A DNA stretch of 64,000 bases. Origin: Gemmata massiliana (GTDB taxonomy: Bacteria; Planctomycetota; Planctomycetia; Gemmatales; Gemmataceae). The notes beneath the pieces were generated by a model. The model ran no database searches. It worked only from the letters and a program-made list of their open reading frames with translations, and had not been told where the DNA came from. Shown here piece by piece: positions 18,049-27,294 of this stretch (the first letter of the stretch is position 1; the number at the start of each line of letters is the position of its first letter). Both the position numbers and the translations under genes were made by a program. The stretch lies in contig HG799465.1 of the NCBI GenBank assembly GCA_000531095.1, forward strand, positions 566,740-630,739, read 5' to 3'.

Positions 18049-18984
18049 TCATACCCACGGGGCTTCCGTGCGCAGATTCTGTGGGTTCAGTTTCGCGAAC
18101 TCCTCGATCAGTTCGCGGCTCTTGTCGTCGACTTTCCCGCTCGGCACTTCCACCTTGAAGACCAGATACTGGTCGCCGCCCGAGATGCCCTTCCCGCGCA
18201 GACGCAGTTTCCGACCGCTCGATGTTCCGGGCGGAACAGTGACGGTCAGTAGCGCCAGTTTGCTCCCGTCGAGCGTGGGAACGTCCACCTTCGCGCCGAG
18301 AACCGCTTCGACCACCGTGAGCGGCACGTCGAGATAGAGATCGTTGCCTTCGCGCCGGAAGAACGGGTGCGGGGCAATCTTCACTTTGAGTAGCACCTCG
18401 GGTCCGCCGGTCGCGTCAGCCGGCACGCGGAGCCGCTTCCCCTCTTCGATCCCGGCGGGCACCTTCACGTCGATCCGGCGCCCGCCGACCTCCAGTGCGA
18501 CGCTCCCGCCGTTCGCGGCCACGTCGAACGGGACCGTCACTTCGGACTCGATCGGCTCGGCGTGTCGGCTCCGCGTTCGGGTTTTGCGCTTGCCGCCGCC
18601 GAAGATGTCACTCAAATCCGGACCGCCCTGCCCGCCCATCCCACCACCGAACATATCAAAGAGGCGCTGGGCGGCCTCCGGGTCCATTGCGCCGCCACCC
18701 GCGCCCGGGAACCCACCTCCGGGAAACCCACCTCCGGGAAACCCGCCGCCAGTAAAACCACTCTGCGGACCAGCGAACCCGAACTGGTCGTACTGCGACT
18801 TCTTGTTCGCGTCGCCGAGAATGTCGTGCGCGGCCTGGACTTCCTTGTAACTGGCGTCGGCCTGCTTATCGCCCGGATTACGGTCCGGGTGGTACTTCTT
18901 CGACAGCTTCCGGTACGCCTTGTTGATCTCGTCCGGCGTAGCGGATTTAGAGACACCGAGCACTTCGTAAGGATCGCGGGGCAT
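18049..18984 (-). CDS. CbpA-type DnaJ cochaperone (no zinc finger)
   Basis: The 311-residue protein has an N-terminal J domain (residues 4-68) with HPD at 32-34, a Gly/Phe-rich region near 70-125 with three GGGFP repeats, and two DnaJ C-terminal beta domains from about 145 to 290. The CxxCxGxG zinc-finger block is absent, so it is a CbpA-like class B protein, which stimulates the ATPase of DnaK and delivers clients. It is 25 bases upstream of rnpA on the same strand and could be co-transcribed with rnpA-yidD, taking the place usually held by rpmH. Confidence 0.9.
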   Translation of the reverse strand: MPRDPYEVLGVSKSATPDEINKAYRKLSKKYHPDRNPGDKQADASYKEVQAAHDILGDANKKSQYDQFGFAGPQSGFTGGGFPGGGFPGGGFPGAGGGAMDPEAAQRLFDMFGGGMGGQGGPDLSDIFGGGKRKTRTRSRHAEPIESEVTVPFDVAANGGSVALEVGGRRIDVKVPAGIEEGKRLRVPADATGGPEVLLKVKIAPHPFFRREGNDLYLDVPLTVVEAVLGAKVDVPTLDGSKLALLTVTVPPGTSSGRKLRLRGKGISGGDQYLVFKVEVPSGKVDDKSRELIEEFAKLNPQNLRTEAPWV

Positions 18985-19130
18985 TGGGGATAACTGTTGG
19001 TGAATGAAGCGCCGCTCCGCGCGGCTTGGTAAATTGTAGTGGTCCGGCCAACCGAACCGAAACCTCGTTCGTTTAGATTGGTACGGCGCCTGCTCGGATT
19101 CAGGGTATCGCCCCTCGGATCGGGGAACTC

Positions 19131-20003
19131 ATGCGGCCTCACAAGACGCGCGGATTCACACTGATTGAATTACTGGTCGTTATCGCGATCATCGCGGTAC
19201 TGATCGGGTTATTGCTTCCCGCGGTGCAAAAAGTGCGGGCCGCGGCCGCACGCATCTCGTGCAGTAACAACCTGAAACAGACGGCACTTGCGCTGCACGC
19301 CTTCGCGGGAGACAACGAACGGTTTCCGTCCGCGTTCGCGGGGCCGGATTTCAACGGCTCGTGGAGCTGGTCCACATATTTGCTCCCGTACATCGAACAG
19401 GACAATCTCTACAAGCAACTCGGAGTGAGCGCCAACACGCGATTCGGCGGCGGTCTGGTACTCGTTAACGCAACCGATGTTCCGGGCGGGTTGAGTCAGG
19501 TCAAAATCAAGACGTTCTTGTGCCCGGCGGACGGCGCCCCGGAGATCAACCCACAGCGACAAAACCACGCGACCTCGAACTACCGCGCGGTGTGCGGCCC
19601 GTACACACTCCCGACGATCCAGATGAACTTCGACTTCGGTGGCATCATGTACCAGAACAGCCGCACGCGGATCACGGACATTACCGACGGCACGTCCAAC
19701 ACGCTACTCGTCGGCGAGTGCATCTTCGACGTGTCCACGCAGAAGCGCGCCGCGATCTGGGCCGGAATGAGCGGTCAGCCCGGTGCGATCGTGCAGACCA
19801 GCGACACGATGTGGTGGCTGGACGCCGACACGTCGCGTGTCAACGGCTCGGCCCCGCAAGCGTTCAGTTCGCGGCACAGCGGCGGGGCACAGTTCGGGTT
19901 CGCCGACGGCTCCGTGCGGCTCCTCCGAGAATCCAGCGACCCGGCGCAACTCCGGTGGCTGGCAGGACGCGCAGACGGGATGGTCGTCAGCGCGGATTAC
20001 TGA
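19131..20003 (+). CDS. DUF1559 pilin-like protein
   Basis: The 290-residue protein starts with a type IV prepilin-like leader: G8[20 protein letters not shown] with the conserved Glu five residues after the cleavage Gly. NLKQ and a DUF1559 body follow, and it closes with the H-x9-DG tail ([18 protein letters not shown]). DUF1559 proteins are greatly expanded in Planctomycetes and are thought to be exported by a type II secretion or pilus-like route; their role is unknown. It stands alone, divergent from the CbpA-like gene. Confidence 0.93.
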   Translation: MRPHKTRGFTLIELLVVIAIIAVLIGLLLPAVQKVRAAAARISCSNNLKQTALALHAFAGDNERFPSAFAGPDFNGSWSWSTYLLPYIEQDNLYKQLGVSANTRFGGGLVLVNATDVPGGLSQVKIKTFLCPADGAPEINPQRQNHATSNYRAVCGPYTLPTIQMNFDFGGIMYQNSRTRITDITDGTSNTLLVGECIFDVSTQKRAAIWAGMSGQPGAIVQTSDTMWWLDADTSRVNGSAPQAFSSRHSGGAQFGFADGSVRLLRESSDPAQLRWLAGRADGMVVSADY

Positions 20004-20075
20004 CGAACCTGCAGCCCGATGGTTGTGTCCGTGCGGCATGGCTCCGTCCACGAACACAACACCCCTGGAGTGCGT

Positions 20076-20891
20076 ATGCACGAAGAGGCCGGTTTCCTGT
20101 CCGTGATCCGCCAATCGCCCGCCGACAACACCGCCCGACTCGTATTCGCCGACTGGCTCGACGAACAAGACGACCCGAACTGCAAAATCAAAGCCGACTT
20201 CATCCGACTCGAACTCCACATAGCAACAACCGAACAGGGCCTAACTCGGCTCCGGTGGTCCCAACGGCTTCAAAACCTTGCGGTGCAAATTGCTCCTCGG
20301 TGGCTCGCTGTTGTAAGTCGTCCAAGACTCGAATCCTGTCGAATGTCGCTCGGGTGCCCGAACCAGTGGGAACAGCTTACACCCACGGACGATGCGAAGG
20401 TGCGATTCTGCGCTGTGTGTAAGAAAGGCGCCCACTATTGCGAAACTCTTCAAGAAGCCCAAAATTACGCAGCGAACGGTGACACGATCGCCGTGACACC
20501 TGCTCTGGTGCGGTGGCTGTTCGATCGGCCGCCGCAACCGGGGCCGCCAAAGTACCTGGCTCCTCCGAGGCGGTTGAGGCGAATTGCGCTGAGCGCTATT
20601 CGGCGATCAGCTCCTGGCCGAACTCCGCTACCTGTTCGAGCAAGTCATATCAACGAGCCGATCAGCCCTATTCTGGTAGTCGAACGAGTTAATCGACCGG
20701 TGACTAATCCGCCAACCACCACCGAAGAGACTCCAGAACAAACACCAACGAACGATTCGCCCCAGTGGGAACCAGACCCACAGACCGAAAGTTACGACAA
20801 CACGGGGCGCAAGAGTCGACAACAGAAACGCCAGAAGGGACGCAATCAGAATCGCAATATCGAGCGCGAGAACTGGGAGGAGACGGACTGA
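20076..20891 (+). CDS. TIGR02996 domain protein with Cys-rich segment
   Basis: The product is 271 residues, started at ATG 20076 after GGAG at five bases. Residues 1-45 form a TIGR02996 domain (FLSVIRQSPADNTARLVFADWLDEQDD). Near residues 85-150 there is a Cys-containing module (CRMSLGC, WEQLTPTDDAKVRFCAVCKKG, HYCETLQEAQNYAANGD) that resembles a small zinc-binding unit recurring in Gemmata-type proteins. The last 90 residues are polar and disordered, ending in basic repeats (RKSRQQKRQKGRNQNRN). No signal peptide is seen. The function is unknown. Confidence 0.82.
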   Translation: MHEEAGFLSVIRQSPADNTARLVFADWLDEQDDPNCKIKADFIRLELHIATTEQGLTRLRWSQRLQNLAVQIAPRWLAVVSRPRLESCRMSLGCPNQWEQLTPTDDAKVRFCAVCKKGAHYCETLQEAQNYAANGDTIAVTPALVRWLFDRPPQPGPPKYLAPPRRLRRIALSAIRRSAPGRTPLPVRASHINEPISPILVVERVNRPVTNPPTTTEETPEQTPTNDSPQWEPDPQTESYDNTGRKSRQQKRQKGRNQNRNIERENWEETD

Positions 20892-20900
20892 CACGAGATC

Positions 20901-20929
20901 CGGGCGCTACGCTTGAGCCGTAGCGCCCG
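20901..20929. terminator. Hairpin between convergent genes, overlapping a stop codon
   Basis: A 10-bp perfect stem (CGGGCGCTAC with GTAGCGCCCG) and a 9-base loop lie ten bases after the stop of the plus-strand gene and include the stop codon of the minus-strand gene ending at 20907. It is well placed to terminate both transcripts. No T-run is present. Confidence 0.5.
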
Positions 20930-21602
20930 GGGCGATTGCGGGTGCGGACATCCGGTAAAAGAACACGCACAGTGAGAGTGTCAGCACGGCCGCGAAGAAG
21001 CACCAGACCGAGACGAAGGCGTACTCGTAAGCCGCCACCGCGACGAGTAGTGCGCTGAGGAGCATAAGCCCCGGGAGCCGCCCCAAAGTCTTCGGGCCGA
21101 ACACCAACGGCACCACCACCGACATGCTGTACAGCACGCGCAAGACCAACTGCGGAACGTTCCGCGGTAGAGGTGCATCGGAGTACGAGTACAGAATCGA
21201 GTGGTGAACAACCCGGACCGACAAAAACGAGTCCGGCCCGATCAGGAGCGGGAGGTAGAATGCCCAAAACCACCCGGACGAGAGCACAGTGAGTACAACG
21301 AAAAACCGTCTGGGACCGGGGCGTGTCTCGTTCACCGCGGCAATCAACGGCAACCAGAAGGGCCAGAACGCGAGCGCGAAAAACAGGAACGCGAGTGCCC
21401 CCGCACGAATTTGGGCGGGATCGCTCGCGTACAGCCCGAGCCACACGACCCCTTCCGCGATCTGCTGAACGGCGAATGCCAGCGGCATCAGCGCGATCGG
21501 GACCAGGCGCGGGTTCTTCAGCCACGCGGCGCGCAAACAGTAACCCGCGGCCGGGATCAGCGCCCCTCCGACCGCGAAACTCGCTTCGGGTGAAAAACAC
21601 AT
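20907..21602 (-). CDS. Polytopic membrane protein, DUF6629-like
   Basis: The 231-residue protein begins MCFSPEASFAVGG, which resembles the conserved N-terminus of the DUF6629 family. It contains about seven hydrophobic helices (for example ALAFLFFALAFWPFWLPLIAAV and LPGLMLLSALLVAVAAYEYAF). Charged residues are few and there is no transporter signature. The function of the family is unknown. It lies 12 bases from the next upstream minus-strand gene's 3' end and could share a transcript with the DUF4058-like genes. Confidence 0.75.
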   Translation of the reverse strand: MCFSPEASFAVGGALIPAAGYCLRAAWLKNPRLVPIALMPLAFAVQQIAEGVVWLGLYASDPAQIRAGALAFLFFALAFWPFWLPLIAAVNETRPGPRRFFVVLTVLSSGWFWAFYLPLLIGPDSFLSVRVVHHSILYSYSDAPLPRNVPQLVLRVLYSMSVVVPLVFGPKTLGRLPGLMLLSALLVAVAAYEYAFVSVWCFFAAVLTLSLCVFFYRMSAPAIAPGATAQA

Positions 21603-21614
21603 TTCAGCGGCTCT

Positions 21615-22332
21615 TCAAGAAACGGTGCCGCGCTCGCAAGCCGCCGCGTAGGTGGCTTCGAGGTCGAGCTTCAGGTTCATCGCTCCACGAATCGGGACCG
21701 GGACCGTGGGCAACGGGAATCCCGATGCGACCGTGTAGTGCCACACCGCGAACTGTTCTGCGCCGTTATGCACTTGGGGATGAACGACGAGCACAGGGGC
21801 GTCGGTGCCGCGCGGCCGCTTGGTGATCGGGTACACCCCCACCAAACTGTGCAGGTGCGTGGCCCAACTCGCGGGACCGGGTAGCGCGTCCACGATGACC
21901 ACACCCGCGCCGCGCGACATGAGTGCGGCCGCCCGCACCGCAAACGCGAGCGACGAGTCGGAGTCTGCCTTGTTGTCTGGAGTCACGAACATCACCACGG
22001 CCGTGACGCGCCGACCGTGGTGCGCGTCGGACACGTTCACACCCACGCGGTCGGTGAACCGGGCCGGTGCAACGAACGTCGGCGCCGGTGCGTCGAACCC
22101 GGGGTACTTCTGGTCCGTGTCCTGCCCGCCGGCGCTCACCACCGGCGGCCCTTGGGCGAAGCCCGCGATCTCCTCGCCCGTTTTCAGGCGCGTGCGATCG
22201 AGTGGCTCCGCGCGAAACCGCTCGGCGTTCGGCAGTTGCGCGTTCAGTAACTTCGTATAATGTATGCTATACGAAGTTATTACGGAACGGGTCGCGGTCG
22301 TTCTTCGTCCAGTCGATATCGAGCAGTGGCAT
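21615..22332 (-). CDS. DUF4058-like protein, interrupted by a sequencing-linker insert
   Basis: As it stands, the frame is broken at 22248-22284. When those 37 bases are removed, one open frame runs from ATG 22332 (MPLLDIDWTKNDRDPF joined to LNAQLPNAERFRAEPL) to the stop at 21615, giving 226 residues. The C-terminal half parallels the neighbour at 22353: AVVMFVTPDNK against AVVELVSPSNK, and LDLEATYAAACE against LDLEATYAEACT. So the two are paralogues in tandem, 20 bases apart. The SPSNK-type motif recalls Uma2/PD-(D/E)XK-like proteins, but activity is unproven. The interruption is very probably an artefact and not a mutation. Confidence 0.8.
22248..22284. other. loxP-bearing 454 paired-end linker left in the assembly
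   Basis: The 37 bases contain 33 of the 34 bases of loxP (arms TAACTTCGTATA and TATACGAAGTTAT around the ATGTATGC spacer) and end in TTACG. This equals bases 6-42 of the Roche/454 Titanium paired-end linker as I know it. Deleting exactly these bases restores the surrounding minus-strand gene. Confidence 0.93.
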
Positions 22333-22352
22333 CAGGTATCCTTTAATAGTGG

Positions 22353-23093
22353 CTATTCAGTAATACGGAGCCGCGTGCACGCTTCCGCATAAGTGGCTTC
22401 CAGGTCGAGGCGCACGCACCCGTAGCCCTTGAGTGCCAGGGGCACGGCCGGGAGCGCGGTCCCGACCGCGAGCGGCCAGGTCCAGAGGTCGATCAGGTCT
22501 TCTTTGTTCCGGCGCACCGGGCGGTACGCGGTGGCATAAATCCACGGGTCGTCCGGCATCAGAAATTTGTCGTCGTGCTCGGCCAAGCGGACGAGTTCGT
22601 TGTGCAGGTTCCAGTGCCGCGACGTCACGATGTCGACCACAACGAGGCCGATCCCCTTACCAAGGTAGCTGAGACACTTCGCGGCGAACTGTCCTCGCTC
22701 GTTGGCCTCTTTCTTGTTCGACGGGCTGACTAGTTCGACGACCGCCAGCAACTTGTAGTCGTCGCTCACGTCCCGGACTTCCACCCTAATCTCGGTCGGG
22801 AAACTCGCCGGCATGCTCAATGCGGTGGCCGGCGGTGCATACGTCTCGATCGCGAGTGCGACCGCGCCGGTAAGCTCATCACCATTACTGTTAGCGGCAC
22901 GGTGCTCGTTCCGCTGCTCGTACTCAGCGACATCGGCCGAGACGCTCGATCCCAAATACATTGGGGCGTCAGCAACGAACTCCTTCGGCAGTCGGCGATT
23001 CAGATCGTCCGAAAGCGCGCTCGCCCAACGCGAATGAAACGAGAGCCACGGGCGGCGCGCAATCGGTCCGTGAAAGTGGTCGAGCAGCGGCAT
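22353..23093 (-). CDS. DUF4058-like protein
   Basis: This 246-residue protein starts MPLLDHFHGPIARRPWLSFHSRW, the pattern of a planctomycete family often labelled DUF4058. It has a central VAVVELVSPSNK-like motif (AVVELVSPSNKKEANERG) followed by GIGLVVVDIV, which resembles the Asp/Glu-x-Lys core seen in Uma2-like proteins. It ends LDLEATYAEACTRL. The paralogue immediately downstream (21615-22332) repeats the same C-terminal plan. Nuclease activity is possible but not shown by clear catalytic residues. There is no signal peptide. Confidence 0.78.
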   Translation of the reverse strand: MPLLDHFHGPIARRPWLSFHSRWASALSDDLNRRLPKEFVADAPMYLGSSVSADVAEYEQRNEHRAANSNGDELTGAVALAIETYAPPATALSMPASFPTEIRVEVRDVSDDYKLLAVVELVSPSNKKEANERGQFAAKCLSYLGKGIGLVVVDIVTSRHWNLHNELVRLAEHDDKFLMPDDPWIYATAYRPVRRNKEDLIDLWTWPLAVGTALPAVPLALKGYGCVRLDLEATYAEACTRLRITE

Positions 23094-23119
23094 CAGTCGT
23101 TCTCCTGGACGTGCTCATT

Positions 23120-24469
23120 CTACTTCGCGCGGTTGCTGCCCCAGTAGTGGATCAGGTCGATGCGGGTGACGATGTCCACCACCGCGCCGTCGTTCGTGGC
23201 CAGTACGCCGGTGTAGCCCGCGAGGAGGAGGCGGTACGCTTCGTCCAGGTGCGTGCGGACGTCGAGGGTCGGGAGCGGGCGCGCCATCAGATCGCTGATC
23301 GTCACCTTCGTCGGGTCTTTGCCGTCGTGCAAAATGCGGGCCAACGACACCTCCTGGACGCTGCCGACCGGCTTGCCCGCGTCCATGACGGGTAACTGTG
23401 AGATGCCGGTCGCCTCCAGGAGCTGAATCGCCTGTTCCGCGGTCGCGTCCGGGGTAATCATCACCAGTTTGCGATCTCCGCGTTTCTTGAGCAGGTCACC
23501 GACCGAGTGCGCCGGGGCTTCCGTGAACGTGAGCTTGTTTTCGGCCAGCCAGCCGTCGTCGAAGAACTTACTGAGGTAGTTGCGCCCGGTGTCGCACCCG
23601 AGCGCGACGACGAGTTGTCCCGGCCCCAGCCGGCGCGCGTAGCGGAGCGCCGCGGCGACGTTTGTACCGGTGCTGCCACCGAGGAGCATGCCCTCGCGCC
23701 GGGCCAGTTCGCGCGCGACAAAGAACGACTCCGCGTCGCCCACGCGGACCCAGTCGTCCACGTACTTGCTGGAAAACGTTTTGGGGACGAAGTCCTCGCC
23801 GATCCCTTCGACCTTCCACGGCTTCGGCGTCCCGCCGGAGAGCACCGAGCCTTCCGGGTCGGCGCCGACGATCTTGATGTTCGGGTTCATCTCCTTCAGG
23901 TACTTGCCGACCCCGCTCACGGTGCCGCCGGTGCCGACTCCGCACACGAACACGGTTACCTTGCCCTTGGTTTGCTCCCAGATTTCCGGGCCGGTCGTGC
24001 GGTAGTGGACTTCCGGGTTTGCGGCGTTCGTGAACTGGTTGGGGCGCCACGCTCCGGGGATCTCGCGCGCGAGTCGATCGGCCACGCCGTTATAGCTCTC
24101 GGGGGAGTCCGGTGCCACGGCCGTCGGCGTGATGACGACTTCCGCCCCGTAAGCCTTCAGCAGCAGGATCTTCTCGTTCGACATCTTGTCCGGCAGCACA
24201 AAGATGCAACGGTAGCCCTTCACCGCCGCGACCATCGCCAGCCCCACACCCGTGTTGCCCGCGGTGGCTTCGATGATGGTGCCGCCGGGCCGGAGCGCGC
24301 CGCGCAGTTCCGCGTCCGCGATCATCGCCTGGGCCACGCGGTCCTTCACGCTCCCACCGGGATTGGCGAACTCCACTTTCACCGCGACCTTGGCCTGGAG
24401 CCCCTCGGTGAGCCGGTTGAGGAGCACCAGGGGCGTCCGGCCGACGGTATCGAGAACGGATTCGAGCAT
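23120..24469 (-). CDS. Cystathionine beta-synthase or cysteine synthase with CBS pair
   Basis: The 449-residue enzyme has a fold-type II PLP domain: the PLP lysine is K42 in GGSVKDR, TAGNTG lies near residue 71, and the phosphate loop GVGTGGTVSG lies near 180. A C-terminal CBS-domain pair (about 325-449; ISQLPVMDAGKPVGSV and DLMARPLPTLDVRTHLDEA) gives the architecture of cystathionine beta-synthase. It condenses serine or an acetylserine with homocysteine or sulfide, and sequence alone does not settle which. ATG 24469 with GGAG at six bases is chosen over a 12-residue upstream extension. It is divergent from the diadenylate cyclase gene. Confidence 0.92.
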   Translation of the reverse strand: MLESVLDTVGRTPLVLLNRLTEGLQAKVAVKVEFANPGGSVKDRVAQAMIADAELRGALRPGGTIIEATAGNTGVGLAMVAAVKGYRCIFVLPDKMSNEKILLLKAYGAEVVITPTAVAPDSPESYNGVADRLAREIPGAWRPNQFTNAANPEVHYRTTGPEIWEQTKGKVTVFVCGVGTGGTVSGVGKYLKEMNPNIKIVGADPEGSVLSGGTPKPWKVEGIGEDFVPKTFSSKYVDDWVRVGDAESFFVARELARREGMLLGGSTGTNVAAALRYARRLGPGQLVVALGCDTGRNYLSKFFDDGWLAENKLTFTEAPAHSVGDLLKKRGDRKLVMITPDATAEQAIQLLEATGISQLPVMDAGKPVGSVQEVSLARILHDGKDPTKVTISDLMARPLPTLDVRTHLDEAYRLLLAGYTGVLATNDGAVVDIVTRIDLIHYWGSNRAK

Positions 24470-24815
24470 GGGTGTCTCCAGAATCAATTGGGAGCGGCGA
24501 ACCACCGGGCGCGCGACACCGTATTGTCGGGCGCGGGCGGGAAGTTGGACAAGTCCGCCGATCTCGTTCTTTTTTGCGATCCGCAGTTGGCGTCGCGCGC
24601 ACCCGTGCCGTAGAGTGGCACAACGGTCCGCGCTGCCGCTCCGGTCGTGTCAAGTCGTAAGGTCGGCGAGAAGTCCACCGGTCGCAAGCTCGAAAGTCGC
24701 AAAGTCGGCGCCCCGCGTTCGGGGCCGCACCCGGCCCTACGACTTTAAGCTCTGGGCCGTTCGACCGTTCGCGAACCGCGCGACCCGAACCTACTAATTC
24801 GCTAATCTTCCCAAT
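24470..24815. other. Intergenic region between divergent genes, no gene seen
   Basis: The region holds the promoters of the synthase and cyclase genes. It contains short repeats around AAGTCG/GTCGCAA and GCGTTCGGGGC, but no open frame with coding character and no recognisable RNA. Confidence 0.5.
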
Positions 24816-25790
24816 ATGAGTTTGCCCAGCCAAAGCGTCGCTCTGCTCCAAGCGGCACGCGACCTTGTGAAGAGTTTGCCGGCCGATGCCGTGCTGCTGC
24901 TCACCGAAACGTCCATCGACTGGGATGAGGTGGGGCGCATGCTGGCCGGGTGCAAACTGTTCGTCGCGGCCGAGAACCCGGCGCTCACCAAGTCGCTGCG
25001 CGAGAACCCGGACTGGACCGTCATCGACCTCGACCCCGAACCGCTCCCCACCCAGGAGCGGATGAACGCGGCGCTCCTGAAAGCGGTCACCGAGGATCTG
25101 CTCCAGCCCGGGTCGCACATCGTCGCGATCTATAACGGGATCGCGACCCTCGAAGACGCGCCCGAGCCGGTGGACAGTCTGAGCGTGATCCACCTCGGCG
25201 AGCACCTCGAACGCATGACCGCGCAGGACCTCCGCGTGCTCGGCGACGCGGCCCCCATCGACGTGCTCCGCGCCGTCGTGGACCTAGCGACCGAGATCGG
25301 GCGCGAGGGGCGCGAGGGGCAGCCGATCGGCACCATCCTCGTCGTCGGCGACACGCGGAAGGTGCTCAGCCTCTCACACTTCCAGAACTTCAACCCGTTC
25401 CGCGGGTACTCGCGCGCGGAACGCGACGTCCGAAAACGAGACGTGCGCGAGCAGATCAAGGAAATCGCCAAACTCGACGGCGCCATCCTGATCGGGCGCG
25501 ACGGGATCGCGGAGGCCGCGTGCCTGCACCTGGGCGGGCGCGGGGATGGTGTGAACATCCGCAAGGGATTTGGCAGCCGGCACATGGCCGCGGCCGCGAT
25601 CAGCAAGCAGACGAGCTCGGTCGCGTTCGCGGTCAGTCAGTCGAGTGGAAGCGTCCGCGTGTTCCAGGGGGGCGAAGAGGTGCTCCACATCGAACCACTG
25701 GCGCGCCCGCACGTGTGGCAACCGTTCCGACTTGAAAACCAGGAACAAGCGCCGGCTGAACCCGACGATAGCGGGGATGAGGTTTCATGA
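24816..25790 (+). CDS. Diadenylate cyclase (DisA_N/DAC domain) protein
   Basis: The protein has 324 residues. The DAC domain occupies about 150-295, with DGA at 221-223, the GRDG that follows, and the RHxxA motif (SRHMAAAAIS) at 254-262. These two motifs bind ATP and are the hallmark of enzymes making cyclic di-AMP from two ATP. The first 140 residues form a separate N-terminal domain of unknown role and there are no membrane helices, unlike CdaA. The DNA-binding C-terminal part of true DisA is missing. It probably supplies c-di-AMP for osmotic or cell-wall control, which is inference. Confidence 0.9.
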   Translation: MSLPSQSVALLQAARDLVKSLPADAVLLLTETSIDWDEVGRMLAGCKLFVAAENPALTKSLRENPDWTVIDLDPEPLPTQERMNAALLKAVTEDLLQPGSHIVAIYNGIATLEDAPEPVDSLSVIHLGEHLERMTAQDLRVLGDAAPIDVLRAVVDLATEIGREGREGQPIGTILVVGDTRKVLSLSHFQNFNPFRGYSRAERDVRKRDVREQIKEIAKLDGAILIGRDGIAEAACLHLGGRGDGVNIRKGFGSRHMAAAAISKQTSSVAFAVSQSSGSVRVFQGGEEVLHIEPLARPHVWQPFRLENQEQAPAEPDDSGDEVS

Positions 25791-26314
25791 GTAACCGGTC
25801 GTGTTCGCGCGTCACGATTGTTATTGCTTGGAAGTTACTTTCTCGTAATGATTTGCGTCTGATTAGGGGCCGAATGCTAACATTTGCTAACTTTTCGGGC
25901 TCGTAGGGGAGATTACGGCCACGCGGCTCGTCGAGTGTGACGCAAGTCGTTATTCATTCGAGAGATCGGTGATTTGTGTGTCGTTTGCGAAGCGACTCGC
26001 CCGGCTAACAAACGCTGACATTCCTTCTATTTGGTCTTCGAGCTCCTCTGACAGTTGGAACACGCCTCTTCTCACGCGCGTAGAGTTCGTCACGCCAATA
26101 ACGCAATTGTGACTGATTTGTGGACGGAAGTCCAGTTTAATTTTGCCGTAGATCGCGGATCGAATTTGTTGATTACCAGCCGGAAGCGTTGTAGATCGGG
26201 CTGTGCCCGACGTAACATTCGCACGGCGTTAACGTCGCCCAGCCTGACGCTGACCGTTCCGCACCCTCCCCAACTGCGGTATCCTTGCGGTGACACGGTT
26301 CCGAGGGCTAAGAG
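25791..26314. other. AT-richer intergenic stretch, no gene seen
   Basis: This stretch is visibly lower in G+C than the flanks and has no open frame with coding character. At 26192-26213 it carries a 22-base palindromic repeat around TCGGGCTGTGCCCGA, which recurs as an inverted pair at 53659-53764. It leads directly into a decayed gene and may be part of an acquired or degenerating segment. Confidence 0.5.
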
Positions 26315-27100
26315 ATGACGGAACAGGGATGGCTGGCGTGCGACAGCACTTACTCGTACTGGACGGCGAAGCGAACCAATACCAAGAGAATAACTACGCA
26401 GTTGTTTGACAAAGCGATTGAATTGACAGATTCGACCAGCACGCCACTTGTTTCATTCTCGTTTCGCAAGGTACGCCTTTGGGGAGTGGCTTGCTGTCGA
26501 AGGACTTCACTTCGGCTACCAAAGTGCCTTCTCAATCTCTTGGATGACGTTGAAAGGATGCTCTGTTTTTCAAACAATCCTGCGGCACTACAACCACTTC
26601 ACAGCAGAGGTTGTGAAGAACTGGAGCGACTTAAAGCAGCAGCACGGGATAACTACCAACCAGGGATCTTGTCGGCTTCAGAAGCCGCCGTGTTTGTTGC
26701 CGACCCGGATGTTGGTGCTGTTCAGTTCGGTATAAATCTCGGCATTTTCCTTTGTTGTTCGGCATAGGAAATCGTGCGGGCGGAGGCGGAGGACTGCGAA
26801 AGGACACTAGAAGCAGAGTCAGTTGGCGAAGCTGAGGAAGCGGCTTTCTGCAATCTCTTCAGAGACATCTTCGGCACCCCCTTCCGTCCCGTCGCTATTG
26901 ACCCCTCATGGTTAACCTCCACCGTCGTCGCTCTTGCCGAGGGCATCTACTCGGAAAAAGCCTTCGACCGGCTACCGATCCTCGCCGATGCGCTGATGGA
27001 CGCTGGCTGCTCGCACGACGATCTTCTGAACCACCTTCGCAGTGATGGCCCGCATGTCCGAGGCTGTTGGGCTTTGGACTTGGTGTTGGGCAAATCGTAG
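26315..27100 (+). pseudogene. Decayed gene of a Gemmata-expanded family
   Basis: The start MTEQGWLACDS, an internal RLWGVACCRR and the end LFRDIFGTPFRPVAID, FDRLPILADALMDAG and HLRSDGPHVRGCWALDLVLGK correspond to a protein family that I know to be repeated many times in Gemmata-type genomes. Here these parts are spread over different frames with stops between them (a break near 26770 and a scrambled centre). The last 108 residues form a clean frame from 26774. Base composition is lower in G+C than the flanks. A functional short protein from 26774 cannot be excluded. Confidence 0.6.
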
Positions 27101-27294
27101 TCGAAACACGTCCGCTGCAGCGTCATTGGGAATACCCGTAGGGAGTACACCGGGTCGTGCGACATCGCGACACGTGATCTCGGAAAAGAGCCGAGCGCAC
27201 TCGTCATCGTTTTGGTCGTCACTCGTCACAGGTTGCGCGTCCCGTTAAGATGGGCACATGTGGGCCAATGCGCCCGCCGTCTTGAGGACACGCC

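Noticed and set aside
22248..22284. loxP-like site as a natural phage recombination or attachment site
   Set aside because: It matches a sequencing linker including bases beyond loxP, no integrase or phage gene is near, and removal restores a gene.
24470..24815. Riboswitch before the sulfur-amino-acid enzyme gene
   Set aside because: No SAM-type or other known aptamer core could be recognised.
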